Part shown: positions 27,573 through 37,129 of the stretch, in pieces
Layout of the letters: each line of letters starts with the position of its first letter
Numbering within the stretch: position 1 is the first letter of the stretch
Origin: Photobacterium leiognathi
Lineage (GTDB): Bacteria; Pseudomonadota; Gammaproteobacteria; Enterobacterales; Vibrionaceae
Assembly (NCBI RefSeq): GCF_030685535.1
Contig: NZ_CP131601.1
Span: forward strand, 868,001 to 932,000
DNA length: 64,000 nt
Reading direction: 5' to 3'
The notes under the pieces: model-generated
Databases searched by the model: none
What the model saw: only the letters and a program-made list of their open reading frames with translations
What the model was told of the DNA's origin: nothing
Program-made: the position numbers and the translations under genes

Positions 27573-27590
27573 TTGGTTTGGTTTTTGCAT
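27573..27590 (+). promoter_or_regulatory. Probable sigma-54 promoter of fliK
   Basis: TTGGTTTGGTTTTTGCAT has GG at 27575-27576 and GC at 27587-27588, 10 bases apart. It lies in the 123-base gap between fliJ and fliK and closely resembles the flgK promoter. It may drive fliK-flhB. Confidence 0.7.
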
Positions 27591-27678
27591 TAATACTGGT
27601 TATCTCTTTATTGCCAGTTGAAAATAAAATTGTGATGTTGTTGTTTTCGCAAGGCTCAGTATTAGGTTTGGATCGGTT

Positions 27679-28986
27679 ATGAATCTATTAAATCCATTAT
27701 CAACCCAGCATTCAAAAGTTGCTTCCGCTGGTGCATCTAACGCCAAGTCTGTTGATCAAACAGAAGGTGAGCAAGAAGGCTTATTTGGGCAGCAATTACA
27801 ACAAGCCTCTTCTGAGCAAGCGTCTGTAACCGATTTAAAATCAAAAGAAAAAAACGTTGATGCTGGTGACAGTGAAGCGTCTGATGACATTGTAAAGACG
27901 GATGTTGAACCGCTACTTGAAACTGAAAATTCTGAGTTATCAGAAAATAAAACGGATGAAAGTGTTGTTACTGATGAGGTCGAATTTACAGGTGCTATAG
28001 CGACTGAAAGTACAACCCAAGCTGATGAAGTTAAAGATGAAAGCGTTGACAAAGCCATGCTTGAAGGTGCTGATTTCCTTCAGCGATTAAATCAGTCTAA
28101 TCAGCAGTTTAGCAATCAATCAGCTGAAGGTGGCAAAGCTTTGCCGCTAAACGATGATGGTGCTAAGGATATTGAGGTGAGCGAAGAGGGTGAGATCGCA
28201 GAGCTAAAACAAGCAGGATTACTTGATAGCTTGAAATCCTTTGCTGCTAAACAGCCAACCGAGCTGACTGATAAAGAAAAAACATTACTGGCTGATGCTA
28301 AAAGTAATGAGCAAAAACAGGCAATTAATACTGTTGGTGGCAAGAACATTACAGCTGAAACCGATGAAGAGGCAGCTCAGCAAGTTATCGATCCCGAGTT
28401 GAAGAAAACTTTAACAGGCATTAGTGCGGATCAAAGCCTTAATAAAACAGTTTTAACGAGCGGTAAGACCGCAGAAGTACTAGCAGCCGCTGGGGCAATG
28501 GAAACCATCAAACGTAGTTTAGGTGAGGTATCAGAAAAAGACAGTAGCTTAGCTCAACCATTATCTGCACAGATGGGCTCCCAGCAAGCAACTGCCATGA
28601 AGATGGAGCCTCAGATAGCGGCAGCACAAGTACAAACGCCTTTGCTACTGACTAAAGAGCAAGCAGGAGAGCAAATCTCTGAGCGCATCAATATGATGAT
28701 GGCGAAGAATTTAAAACAGGTAGATATCCGTTTAGATCCGCCAGAGCTGGGTAAAATTCAGATCAAATTAACTTTGAACCAAGATCAAGCATCGGTGCAA
28801 TTTACCGTTAATAACAGCCAAACAAGAGATATGGTTGAACATGCAATGCCAAGATTGCGAGAAATGATGCACCAACAGGGATTACAGTTAGCACAAGGTT
28901 CAGTCAGCCAAGATAATTCGAGCCAATTTGCACAGCAGCAGTTCACACAACAACAGCAATCAGAGCAGCAAAGTCGGTTCCTCTAG
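27679..28986 (+). CDS. fliK: Hook-length control protein FliK (frameshifted near 3' end)
   Basis: 435 residues in this frame. FliK measures hook length and switches export specificity through FlhB. The N-terminal two thirds are low-complexity, Glu/Asp/Ala/Ser-rich as usual. The Flg_hook C-terminal domain is present (KQVDIRLDPPELGKIQIKLT; about 350-415). The frame then ends at TAG 28984-28986 inside a CAA/CAG-rich stretch, whereas the expected last residues are encoded in the next frame (28961-29092). A single extra base in the CAA/CAG run explains this. The switching core is intact, so the product may retain partial function. Confidence 0.88.
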   Translation: MNLLNPLSTQHSKVASAGASNAKSVDQTEGEQEGLFGQQLQQASSEQASVTDLKSKEKNVDAGDSEASDDIVKTDVEPLLETENSELSENKTDESVVTDEVEFTGAIATESTTQADEVKDESVDKAMLEGADFLQRLNQSNQQFSNQSAEGGKALPLNDDGAKDIEVSEEGEIAELKQAGLLDSLKSFAAKQPTELTDKEKTLLADAKSNEQKQAINTVGGKNITAETDEEAAQQVIDPELKKTLTGISADQSLNKTVLTSGKTAEVLAAAGAMETIKRSLGEVSEKDSSLAQPLSAQMGSQQATAMKMEPQIAAAQVQTPLLLTKEQAGEQISERINMMMAKNLKQVDIRLDPPELGKIQIKLTLNQDQASVQFTVNNSQTRDMVEHAMPRLREMMHQQGLQLAQGSVSQDNSSQFAQQQFTQQQQSEQQSRFL

Positions 28987-29092
28987 TGAAGGTGTATTAA
29001 CCAGTTCGCAAGAGCCAGAATCAGATAAACATCTTGATGCAATTGAGATGTTCGTTACAAATAAGAAAGATCGGGTTGATTACTATGCGTAA
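28987..29092 (+). pseudogene. fliK: Out-of-frame C-terminal tail of FliK
   Basis: In the frame shifted by one base from fliK, codons run open from before 28961 to TAA 29090-29092. They encode VGSSSEGVLTSSQEP, then IEMFVTNKKDRVDYYA. The ending VDYYA corresponds to the VDIFA end of enterobacterial FliK, which identifies it as the real C-terminus cut off by the frameshift. Confidence 0.75.
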
Positions 29093-29145
29093 TTAACAAT
29101 TGTTAATACTTTAGATAATGAAAATAAAGATAAAAAGGAATAAAA

Positions 29146-29625
29146 ATGGCGATGGGCAAGAAAAAGCTGATGATAATAAGCGCAGCAGTAGTGGTTTTAT
29201 TGTTGGCTGGTGGCATTGGTTTTTGGTTGCTCAGTGGTGATGATGCCGCAGAGCCTCAACAAGCAGCGGAAGTTGCTCAGCAGGATGCTGTTAAAGCGCC
29301 CGTTATGTCTGCGTACTATGTCGTATTACCTCAGCCATTTACCTTTAATGTGACAGGAGATTCCCGCGATCGCGTGGTTCAAATTAAAGTGCAATTAATG
29401 GTAAGAGGGGATAAGAATGAAGCCCTCGCTAAGCAACATACGCCTTTAATTGAAAGCACCTTGCTTCAAGCTTTTGGTGTAGCAACGGTTGAACAATTAC
29501 GTAACCCTAATGGTCGTGATCAATTACGTCAGCAAGCGTTGGAAGCCGTGAAAGCGACAATGGTAAAAGTGGCTGGAACACCAGCGGTTGAGCGGGTTCT
29601 TTTTACCGGTTTTGTAATGCAGTAG
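29146..29625 (+). CDS. fliL: Flagellar basal body protein FliL
   Basis: 159 residues. FliL is a single-pass inner membrane protein that surrounds the stator. The N-terminus has a basic start and one membrane segment (KLMIISAAVVVLLLAGGIGF, about 7-26), then a periplasmic domain with the PFTFNV and VERVLFTGFVMQ ends. AAAAAGGAA before ATG 29146 is the ribosome site. Confidence 0.93.
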   Translation: MAMGKKKLMIISAAVVVLLLAGGIGFWLLSGDDAAEPQQAAEVAQQDAVKAPVMSAYYVVLPQPFTFNVTGDSRDRVVQIKVQLMVRGDKNEALAKQHTPLIESTLLQAFGVATVEQLRNPNGRDQLRQQALEAVKATMVKVAGTPAVERVLFTGFVMQ

Positions 29626-29632
29626 GTTTATA

Positions 29633-30682
29633 GTGAGCGATTTATTAACCCAAGATGAAATTGATGCGCTACTTCATGGTGTAGATGAACCAGAAGATGA
29701 TCTTCATGACGATGAAGCGAGTAGTGATGTTGCGACGTTTGATTTCTCTTCCCAAGACCGTATTGTCCGCGGTCGTATGCCAACGCTTGAGTTGATCAAC
29801 GAGCGTTTTGCTCGCCATATGCGGATCAGCTTATTTAACATGCTGCGCAAAACGGCTGAAGTCTCTATTAACGGCGTGCAGATGATTAAATTTGGTGAAT
29901 ATCAAAACACGCTGTACGTCCCTACTAGTTTGAACATGGTGCGTTTTCGTCCGCTAAAAGGGACGGCTTTGATCACTATGGAAGCACGTTTGGTATTCAT
30001 CTTAGTAGAAAACTTTTTTGGTGGTGATGGACGTTTCCACGCCAAAATTGAAGGTCGTGAATTTACCCCAACAGAGCGTCGTATCGTTCAAATGCTATTG
30101 AAATTGGTGTTTGAAGATTATCGTGAGGCTTGGTCGCCTGTGATGGGCGTTGAGTTTGAATATTTAGACTCAGAAGTCAACCCGACGATGGCAAACATTG
30201 TCAGCCCAACTGAAGTGATTGTAGTGAGTTCATTTCATATCGAAGTGGATGGTGGTGGTGGTGATTTTCACGTTGTGATGCCGTATTCCATGGTTGAGCC
30301 AATCCGTGAATTGCTCGATGCGAGTGTGCAAAGTGACAAAATGGATACTGATGTCCGTTGGAGTAAGGCGCTGCGTGATGAAATCATGGATGTGCCCGTT
30401 AATCTTCGAGCCAAACTGCTTGATGTCGATTTATCGCTTCGTGATTTGATGGAATTACAAGTCGGAGACGTGATCCCAATTGATATGCCTGAGCAGGCAA
30501 CGATTTTTATCGAAGACTTGCCAACCTACCACGCCAAAATGGGACGTTCAGGTGACAATGTTGCTTTAAAAATCAGTGAGAAATTGAAACGTCCAGATAT
30601 GGTGAAAACAGATTTGGCTTTTTTAGATCGTGATGAGCTAGGCACGGCATTACTTAATATCAATAGCGATAGTAACGAATAA
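29633..30682 (+). CDS. fliM: Flagellar motor switch protein FliM
   Basis: 349 residues. FliM is the C-ring protein that binds phosphorylated CheY. The N-terminal CheY-binding peptide LLTQDEIDALLHGVDEPE is present, the CheC-like middle domain (GGDGRFHAKIEGREFTPTER) follows, and the C-terminal SpoA domain ends the protein. The start is GTG 29633, eight bases after the fliL stop. Confidence 0.95.
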   Translation: MSDLLTQDEIDALLHGVDEPEDDLHDDEASSDVATFDFSSQDRIVRGRMPTLELINERFARHMRISLFNMLRKTAEVSINGVQMIKFGEYQNTLYVPTSLNMVRFRPLKGTALITMEARLVFILVENFFGGDGRFHAKIEGREFTPTERRIVQMLLKLVFEDYREAWSPVMGVEFEYLDSEVNPTMANIVSPTEVIVVSSFHIEVDGGGGDFHVVMPYSMVEPIRELLDASVQSDKMDTDVRWSKALRDEIMDVPVNLRAKLLDVDLSLRDLMELQVGDVIPIDMPEQATIFIEDLPTYHAKMGRSGDNVALKISEKLKRPDMVKTDLAFLDRDELGTALLNINSDSNE

Positions 30683-30698
30683 GATAAAGGACGGAACA

Positions 30699-31088
30699 AT
30701 GTCAGATAATAATGATCAACAAATGGCAGATGATTGGGCAGCGGCATTAGCTGAGCAAGCTAACGATGTGCAGCCAGCACCTTTAGAAGAGCTAACCGAC
30801 GACAGTACACCGATCACTGATGATGAGCGTCGTAAACTTGATACCATTATGGATATTCCTGTCACGATTTCAATGGAAGTTGGGCGTACTCAGATCAGTA
30901 TTCGTAACTTGTTGCAATTAAACCAAGGTTCAGTGGTTGAGCTTGATCGTATTGCTGGTGAATCATTGGATGTGATGGTCAATGGAACCTTGATTGCGCA
31001 CGGTGAAGTCGTTGTGGTCAACGATAAGTTTGGTATCCGTTTGACTGATGTGATCAGCCAAACTGAGCGTATTAAAAAGCTGCGTTAA
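30699..31088 (+). CDS. fliN: Flagellar motor switch protein FliN
   Basis: 129 residues. FliN forms the base of the C-ring. The C-terminal SpoA domain contains DIPVTISMEVGRTQISIRNL and GSVVELDRIAGESLDVMVNG, diagnostic for FliN. AAAGGA precedes ATG 30699. The N-terminal 40 residues are acidic and variable. Confidence 0.95.
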   Translation: MSDNNDQQMADDWAAALAEQANDVQPAPLEELTDDSTPITDDERRKLDTIMDIPVTISMEVGRTQISIRNLLQLNQGSVVELDRIAGESLDVMVNGTLIAHGEVVVVNDKFGIRLTDVISQTERIKKLR

Positions 31089-31096
31089 GGCAAGTT

Positions 31097-31537
31097 ATGA
31101 AAGGGAAAATAGCGCAGGCATTACTGGCTTTATCCTTATTATTTGGGGGGGGAGCTAGTTGGGCGCAAACGGAAGTTGCAGAAAAAACAGCACCTCAGTT
31201 AGGTCGTGCGCCTGAACTAAATATCGCCACTACGCTTGCTTCGTTATTGCTGGTACTTGTGATCATCGTGTTTCTTGCTTGGCTACTAAAGCGTATGCGA
31301 GTAGCCGGAATTAGCGGCAATGACTCAGGGCTAAAAGTGGTAAAGCAGTTAGCTGTCGGTCAACGAGAAAGAGTGGTTTTGCTACAAGTGGGTGAAGAGC
31401 AAATGTTAGTGGGGATCACCCAACATAACATTTCTTTACTGAGTAAATTGGATAAGCCTTTAACCATGGACGAATCGCCAAGTGGGGATTTTGCATCTCA
31501 GCTTAGCAAGTTAATGAAAAATAATGTTAAAAAATAG
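31097..31537 (+). CDS. fliO: Flagellar export gate assembly protein FliO
   Basis: 146 residues. FliO helps assemble the FliPQR export gate. It has a signal-like N-terminus (ending SWAQ) and one membrane segment ([20 protein letters not shown], about 45-64), then the FliO cytoplasmic domain ([20 protein letters not shown]). The 3' end overlaps fliP by 14 bases. Confidence 0.92.
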   Translation: MKGKIAQALLALSLLFGGGASWAQTEVAEKTAPQLGRAPELNIATTLASLLLVLVIIVFLAWLLKRMRVAGISGNDSGLKVVKQLAVGQRERVVLLQVGEEQMLVGITQHNISLLSKLDKPLTMDESPSGDFASQLSKLMKNNVKK

Positions 31538-32375
31538 AACACTAGCCGTCATTTGGACGGCTTTTATTGCTGTAGTGCTGTTTTTCTGTCTGTCGCTTAA
31601 TATAGCGCATGCGGTTGAGGCCAGTGCTGCTAATAGCACAACGGCTGCAGCAATGAGTGCTGAAACAACCGCAGGGCATCTACAAGCAAATCGTGGTGGC
31701 GGTGGTATTCCTGCTTTGTCTGTCACGGTTAACCCTGATGGTAGTGAAGACTATTCGGTAACACTGCAAATCTTAGCCTTGATGACTGCGCTAGGCTTTT
31801 TGCCTGCGATGGTGATCTTGATGACCTCATTTACCCGCATTGTGGTCGTGATGTCGATTCTGCGTCAGGCGATGGGTTTACAGCAAACGCCATCTAACCA
31901 AGTGATCATCGGTATTGCCTTGTTCCTTACCTTTTTTGTGATGTCTCCTGTCATTGATAAGATCAATACAGAAGCTGTCCAGCCCTATATCAATGAACAA
32001 ATAACGGCAAAACAAGCATTGGAAAAAGCCGAAGATCCGATGCGTCAATTTATGTTGAAACAAACCAGAGTCAAAGACTTAGAAACTTTTGTGAATATGT
32101 CAGGTTCAACCGCTGACGATCCGCAAAATGTCCCATTAACCGTTTTGATCCCCGCTTTTATTACCTCTGAGTTAAAAACCGCATTCCAAATTGGTTTTAT
32201 GCTGTTTTTACCTTTTTTGATCATTGACTTAGTGGTGGCTTCCATCTTAATGGCGATGGGTATGATGATGCTATCACCTATGATTGTATCGTTACCTTTT
32301 AAACTGATGCTGTTTGTTTTGGTCGATGGTTGGAATTTGATTTTATCAACACTGGCAGGAAGCTTTGGTACCTAA
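31524..32375 (+). CDS. fliP: Flagellar export gate protein FliP
   Basis: 283 residues. FliP is the main subunit of the export gate. A cleavable signal peptide ([13 protein letters not shown]) precedes four membrane helices; conserved phrases are [20 protein letters not shown] and [20 protein letters not shown]. The 14-base overlap with fliO supports coupled translation. Confidence 0.95.
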   Translation: MLKNRTLAVIWTAFIAVVLFFCLSLNIAHAVEASAANSTTAAAMSAETTAGHLQANRGGGGIPALSVTVNPDGSEDYSVTLQILALMTALGFLPAMVILMTSFTRIVVVMSILRQAMGLQQTPSNQVIIGIALFLTFFVMSPVIDKINTEAVQPYINEQITAKQALEKAEDPMRQFMLKQTRVKDLETFVNMSGSTADDPQNVPLTVLIPAFITSELKTAFQIGFMLFLPFLIIDLVVASILMAMGMMMLSPMIVSLPFKLMLFVLVDGWNLILSTLAGSFGT

Positions 32376-32407
32376 GGTATCAGACGCCGAATTAAGAGGA
32401 TGTTTTT

Positions 32408-32677
32408 ATGACGCCAGAAGCTTTTGTTGAGATATTTCAAGAAGCCCTATACATGGTGCTGATTATGGTTTGTGCCATTGTTATTCCAGGTTTGTTAATT
32501 GGTTTAGTTGTCGCTGTGTTTCAGGCGGCAACATCGATAAATGAACAAACCCTAAGTTTCTTGCCTCGTTTAGTGGTGACGCTGTTAGCATTAATGCTGT
32601 TTGGTCACATGATGACGCAAATGCTGATGGATTATTTCTATCGCATCATAGATCAGATCCCACAATTGCTTTACTAG
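32408..32677 (+). CDS. fliQ: Flagellar export gate protein FliQ
   Basis: 89 residues with two membrane helices (MVLIMVCAIVIPGLLIGLVV; LVVTLLALMLFGHMMTQML). The family core QAATSINEQTLSFLPRLV is present. Part of the FliP5Q4R1 gate. AGAGGA at 32395-32400 before ATG 32408. Confidence 0.95.
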   Translation: MTPEAFVEIFQEALYMVLIMVCAIVIPGLLIGLVVAVFQAATSINEQTLSFLPRLVVTLLALMLFGHMMTQMLMDYFYRIIDQIPQLLY

Positions 32678-32698
32678 CAAGGGATACGGCAGTCGATT

Positions 32699-33481
32699 AT
32701 GCATTACACTTCCGCCATTTTGCTTGATTGGTTAGCAAATTATTTTTGGCCCTTTACTCGCATATCATCAATGATGATGGCGATGACTTTTTTTGGGGCA
32801 CGTTTTGTGTCACCCAAAATTAGGCTGTATTTAGCTTTAGCCATTACTTTTGCTGTTATGCCGTTTTTACCCAAGGTTCCACAAGATATTGAGTTGCTAT
32901 CGCTGGCAGGTTTTATCATCACAGGGCAACAAATCATTATTGGTGTAGCGATGGGGCTAGTGACCCAATTTGTCACCCAAACTTTTGTGTTACTGGGGCA
33001 AATATTGGGTATGCAATCGAGCTTAGGTTTTGCTTCTATGGTCGATCCTGCTAACGGACAAAACACCCCAGTATTGGGTCAGTTCTACATGTTTCTTGCC
33101 ATCTTGTTGTTTCTGGCAACCGATGGACATTTAGAAATGTTAAATGCAGTGGTGCTGAGCTTTAAAACTCTGCCCGTTGGAACCGCGATGTTGGGTCAAC
33201 AAGATTATTATGAGTTGGCAGGTTGGTTTGGTCACATGTTTAAAGCAGGGCTGAACATGGCATTAGCAGGGATCATTGCGCTGCTAACTGTAAATTTATC
33301 TTTTGGTGTCATGACCCGAGCCGCGCCTCAGTTAAATATTTTCTCGCTAGGTTTCTCTTTTGCTTTGCTATTAGGCTTAGCCATTAGCTGGTTTATTGTA
33401 TTGGGTATTGTGCCGCAGTATGAAGCGTTGTGGCAGGTTGGGTTCGGTCAGGTATGTAGCTTGATCCGCATTGATTGTTAA
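32699..33481 (+). CDS. fliR: Flagellar export gate protein FliR
   Basis: 260 residues with six predicted membrane helices. Conserved phrases are FTQTFVLLGQILGMQSSLGF-like (residues about 90-110, GMQSSLGFASMVDPANGQNT) and NLSFGVMTRAAPQLNIFSLG. FliR completes the gate and contacts FlhB, encoded next. Confidence 0.94.
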   Translation: MHYTSAILLDWLANYFWPFTRISSMMMAMTFFGARFVSPKIRLYLALAITFAVMPFLPKVPQDIELLSLAGFIITGQQIIIGVAMGLVTQFVTQTFVLLGQILGMQSSLGFASMVDPANGQNTPVLGQFYMFLAILLFLATDGHLEMLNAVVLSFKTLPVGTAMLGQQDYYELAGWFGHMFKAGLNMALAGIIALLTVNLSFGVMTRAAPQLNIFSLGFSFALLLGLAISWFIVLGIVPQYEALWQVGFGQVCSLIRIDC

Positions 33482-33500
33482 CGACTGGGAGTAGATCAGA

Positions 33501-34631
33501 ATGTCTGATTCAGATGGTCAAGAACGTACCGAAGACGCCACGCCCAGACGGCTTGAGCAGGCAAGAGAAAAAGGCCAAGTTCCACGCTCAAGAGAATTAG
33601 CTTCCGTTGCGGTATTGGTGTCTGGCGCTGTAGGTTTAATGTGGTTTGGTGATGGGCTAAGTAAAGCACTCGGTCAGATCATGATAGCTATGTTTAGCTT
33701 AACCCGTGAAGATATTTTCGATCTTGATCGGTTATTCGTCATTATTTTTGATGCGATTGTTCATATCCTATTGCCGTTAGCGTTAGTGCTCATTTTCTTA
33801 TTCTTTGCCGCTTTTATCGGTGCTGCGGGCGTTGGTGGCGTTCGATTCTCTACGCAAGCAGCAATGCCGAAGTTTTCCAAAATGAATCCTATTAGCGGCA
33901 TAAAACGTATGTTTGGGATGCAAAGTTGGGTTGAACTTATTAAGTCGATATTAAAAGTCGGCCTAGTAGGTAGTGTTGCTTGTTATTTAATCTATTCAAG
34001 CTTAGAAGACTTTTTCCAATTAAGCATAGAGGTCTTTCCTGCTAATTATTTTCATGCACTCGATATCTTATTAAATTTCGTATTGCTTATTTGTTGTTCA
34101 TTATTGATTGTGGTAGCGATTGATGTGCCATTTCAGATATGGAATTTCAATCAACAATTAAAAATGACTAAGCAAGAAATTAAAGATGAATATAAAGATT
34201 CGGAAGGTAAGCCTGAAGTAAAAGGGCGTATTCGAATGTTGCAGCGTGAAATGGCACAGCGTCGAATGATGGCTGATGTTCCGCAGGCTGACGTAGTTAT
34301 TACTAACCCCGAACACTTTTCAGTCGCGCTACGCTATGATCCTAAATTAGATTCAGCGCCAGTGGTTATTGCCAAAGGGGGCGATCATCTTGCTCTTAAA
34401 ATACGAGAGGTTGCGAATAAACATAATATTGATATTGTGCCAGCCGCACCGCTTGCGCGTGCTATTTACTATACAACTGAATTAGAACAACAAATTCCTG
34501 ATGGACTCTTTGTAGCGGTAGCACAAGTACTGGCGTATGTATTCCAATTAAAAGAGTACCGGAAGGGTAAAGGCAAGAAACCAACCTTATCGAAAGCGGC
34601 AACCGACATTCCAGAAGAACTTCGTCATTAA
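33501..34631 (+). CDS. flhB: Flagellar export switch protein FlhB
   Basis: 376 residues. FlhB controls export specificity. The N-terminus SDGQERTEDATPRRLEQARE is the family hallmark, four membrane helices follow (to about 210), and the cytoplasmic domain carries the self-cleavage site as NPEH (residues about 271-274; most relatives have NPTH) followed by FSVALRYD. GGGAGTAG before ATG 33501. Last gene of the fliK-flhB stretch. Confidence 0.95.
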   Translation: MSDSDGQERTEDATPRRLEQAREKGQVPRSRELASVAVLVSGAVGLMWFGDGLSKALGQIMIAMFSLTREDIFDLDRLFVIIFDAIVHILLPLALVLIFLFFAAFIGAAGVGGVRFSTQAAMPKFSKMNPISGIKRMFGMQSWVELIKSILKVGLVGSVACYLIYSSLEDFFQLSIEVFPANYFHALDILLNFVLLICCSLLIVVAIDVPFQIWNFNQQLKMTKQEIKDEYKDSEGKPEVKGRIRMLQREMAQRRMMADVPQADVVITNPEHFSVALRYDPKLDSAPVVIAKGGDHLALKIREVANKHNIDIVPAAPLARAIYYTTELEQQIPDGLFVAVAQVLAYVFQLKEYRKGKGKKPTLSKAATDIPEELRH

Positions 34632-34821
34632 TATTTATGTTAATAGTCTGAAGGCAATTATTCACTGAATGCTTGTTCATATTAAAGATTTCAATATTCC
34701 ATGATGGAATAATTTCATTTAGTAAAGTTGATAGTGAGTTTAATTTAGAGATTAGACACAAGCTCACAAATTAAAGTCATATTTAGAGATCGCCAGAAAA
34801 TATTTGATAGACTTTTTTTGT

Positions 34822-34835
34822 GTCAAAAAAATGAC
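34822..34835 (+). promoter_or_regulatory. Putative FlrA/FleQ binding box upstream of flhA
   Basis: GTCAAAAAAATGAC has the same half-site arrangement (GTCA, 6 bases, TGAC) as the box before flrB. It ends 10 bases before the -24 element of the flhA promoter, closer than at flrB. Binding is inferred. Confidence 0.5.
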
Positions 34836-34843
34836 TTATTTGT

Positions 34844-34861
34844 AAGGCATGATTATTGCTT
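34844..34861 (+). promoter_or_regulatory. sigma-54 promoter of flhA
   Basis: AAGGCATGATTATTGCTT has GG at 34846-34847 and GC at 34858-34859 with a 10-base gap. It lies about 120 bases before flhA and would drive the long flhA-to-cheW transcript. Confidence 0.8.
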
Positions 34862-34981
34862 TACCTTATATTATGCATTCATGGTTCTTCGTCTTTATTA
34901 AATAATGGATTATTTAATGATCTTCTCTGTTAATAAAACGAACTCGAATACCAATAATAGAAGAATAGATCACTAGACAGA

Positions 34982-37078
34982 ATGAAGCTCTCAATTCCTT
35001 TTGCAGACAAACTGCCATTAGCCAACTTAAAGTCGATGCCATCCATTGGCGCACCTGTCATGGTATTGGCAACCTTGGCAATGGTGGTATTGCCAATGCC
35101 ACCATTGTTATTGGATATGACGTTTACCTTTAATATCGCCCTTTCTCTGGTGGTGCTGTTGGTAACTGTGTATACCCGTCGTCCGTTGGACTTTGCTGCA
35201 TTCCCGACTGTTTTGCTTATCGCTACATTGTTACGTTTAGCACTTAACGTGGCCTCAACACGTGTTGTTTTACTTCATGGTCATGAAGGGCCAGATGCTG
35301 CTGGACAGGTAATTGATGCATTTGGCTCGGTGGTGATTGGTGGTAACTATGCGGTTGGTTTAGTGGTCTTCCTGATTTTGATGATCATTAACTTTATGGT
35401 TGTTACCAAAGGTGCGGGACGTATTTCAGAAGTTAGTGCTCGCTTTACTCTTGATGCCTTACCGGGTAAGCAAATGGCAATTGATGCTGATTTAAACGCA
35501 GGTTTAATCGATCAAGAGCAAGCGCGTACTCGTCGATTTGAAGTGACCAAAGAAGCGGACTTCTACGGTTCAATGGACGGTGCTTCTAAGTTCGTTAAAG
35601 GTGATGCCATTGCAGGTATTTTGATCCTATTTATCAACATCATTGGTGGTTTGATCATTGGTATGAGCCAACATGGTTTAACCTTTGGCTCTGCAATAGA
35701 AATCTATAGCCTGTTAACTATAGGTGATGGCTTGGTCGCACAGATCCCATCGCTACTACTTTCTATTGCTGCTGCGATGATGGTGACTCGTCAAAATACT
35801 GACGAGGACATGGGCCAACAGATGTATTTCCAAATGTTTAATAACCCGCAAGCACTTATTATTACTGGGGTTATTTTATTTGTAATGGGTATCGTCCCGG
35901 GCATGCCTCATATTCCATTTCTTTTATTAGCAGCCATGATAGGTGCTGCTGCGTATTGGCGAGTGAAGAAAGATAAAGAAGCTGCATTGGTGGAGAAAGA
36001 GCCTGCAGCTACTGAGTTAGCACCTACTCAGCCGTTAAAAGAGCTGTCATGGGACGATGTTCAGCCTGTCGATACAATTGGCTTAGAAGTGGGCTATCGC
36101 CTTATTTCCATGGTCGATAAAGATCAAGGTGGTGAGCTTCTTGAGCGTGTGAAAGGGGTACGTAAGAAATTATCGCAAGATTTTGGCTTCCTGATCCCTC
36201 CTGTACATATTCGAGATAACTTGGAGTTACCACCTAATAGTTACCGTATTAGTTTAATGGGGGTTGCCTGTGGTGAGGCTAATATTCACCCTAAAATGGA
36301 TTTAGCCATTAACCCGGGGCAAGTGTTTGGCTCCATTGATGGTGAAATGACTACCGATCCAGCGTTTGGACTAGAAGCTGTTTGGGTACAAGACTCACAG
36401 CGTGAACATGCGCAGGCCTTAGGCTATACCGTTGTTGATTCTGCCACTGTACTAGCGACTCACTTAAGCCAGTTATTAACGAATAACGCATCACAACTAT
36501 TAGGCCATGAAGAAGTACAAAACCTATTAGAAATGTTAGGTCAAAGTGCGCCGAAATTGGTCGATGGTTTTGTACCCGATCAACTCCCATTGGGTGTGGT
36601 CGTGAAAGTGATGCAGAATTTGTTAAATGAAGCTATTCCACTGCGTGATATTCGAACCATCGTTCAAACCTTGTCGGAGTATTCAAGCAAGAGTCAAGAT
36701 CCTGACATTCTAACAGCGGCAGTACGTATAGGTTTGAAACGATTAATTTGCCAAGAAATCAATGGTATAGAGGTTGAGTTACCAGTGATAACTTTAGTTC
36801 CTGAGTTGGAACAAATATTGCATCAAACCATGCAATCTGCTGGTGGTGAATCTTCAGGTATTGAACCTGGCCTCGCTGAGCGTTTGCAGCGTTCATTAAC
36901 TGAAGCCACACAGCAACAAGAATTGAAAGGTGAGCCTGCCGTATTACTTACTTCAGGTGTATTGCGTTCGACATTAGCTAAATTTGTTAAAAATACAATT
37001 CCAAGCCTACGGGTTTTGTCGTATCAGGAAGTCCCTGATGAAAAACAAATTCGCATTGTGAATGCAGTGGGTAATTGA
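34982..37078 (+). CDS. flhA: Flagellar export gate protein FlhA
   Basis: 698 residues, normal. FlhA is the nonameric export engine: about eight N-terminal membrane helices (to about 330) and a cytoplasmic substrate-docking ring. Family signatures include LLRLALNVASTRVVLLHGHE and the FHIPEP-region ISEVSARFTLDALPGKQMAI. The ribosome site before ATG 34982 is weak. Confidence 0.95.
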   Translation: MKLSIPFADKLPLANLKSMPSIGAPVMVLATLAMVVLPMPPLLLDMTFTFNIALSLVVLLVTVYTRRPLDFAAFPTVLLIATLLRLALNVASTRVVLLHGHEGPDAAGQVIDAFGSVVIGGNYAVGLVVFLILMIINFMVVTKGAGRISEVSARFTLDALPGKQMAIDADLNAGLIDQEQARTRRFEVTKEADFYGSMDGASKFVKGDAIAGILILFINIIGGLIIGMSQHGLTFGSAIEIYSLLTIGDGLVAQIPSLLLSIAAAMMVTRQNTDEDMGQQMYFQMFNNPQALIITGVILFVMGIVPGMPHIPFLLLAAMIGAAAYWRVKKDKEAALVEKEPAATELAPTQPLKELSWDDVQPVDTIGLEVGYRLISMVDKDQGGELLERVKGVRKKLSQDFGFLIPPVHIRDNLELPPNSYRISLMGVACGEANIHPKMDLAINPGQVFGSIDGEMTTDPAFGLEAVWVQDSQREHAQALGYTVVDSATVLATHLSQLLTNNASQLLGHEEVQNLLEMLGQSAPKLVDGFVPDQLPLGVVVKVMQNLLNEAIPLRDIRTIVQTLSEYSSKSQDPDILTAAVRIGLKRLICQEINGIEVELPVITLVPELEQILHQTMQSAGGESSGIEPGLAERLQRSLTEATQQQELKGEPAVLLTSGVLRSTLAKFVKNTIPSLRVLSYQEVPDEKQIRIVNAVGN

Positions 37079-37129
37079 TGTTAGTGGTTGTTGATGCGGC
37101 CTAAGCACTTTCTGACATAGGACGATATT

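Larger units (their letters stand above)
34632..34981. other. flhB-flhA intergenic region
   Basis: No gene is seen. It holds a near-perfect palindrome TATTCCAT-G-ATGGAATA at 34695-34711 of unknown role (operator or weak terminator), then the FlrA/FleQ-like box at 34822 and a sigma-54 promoter at 34844. Confidence 0.6.
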
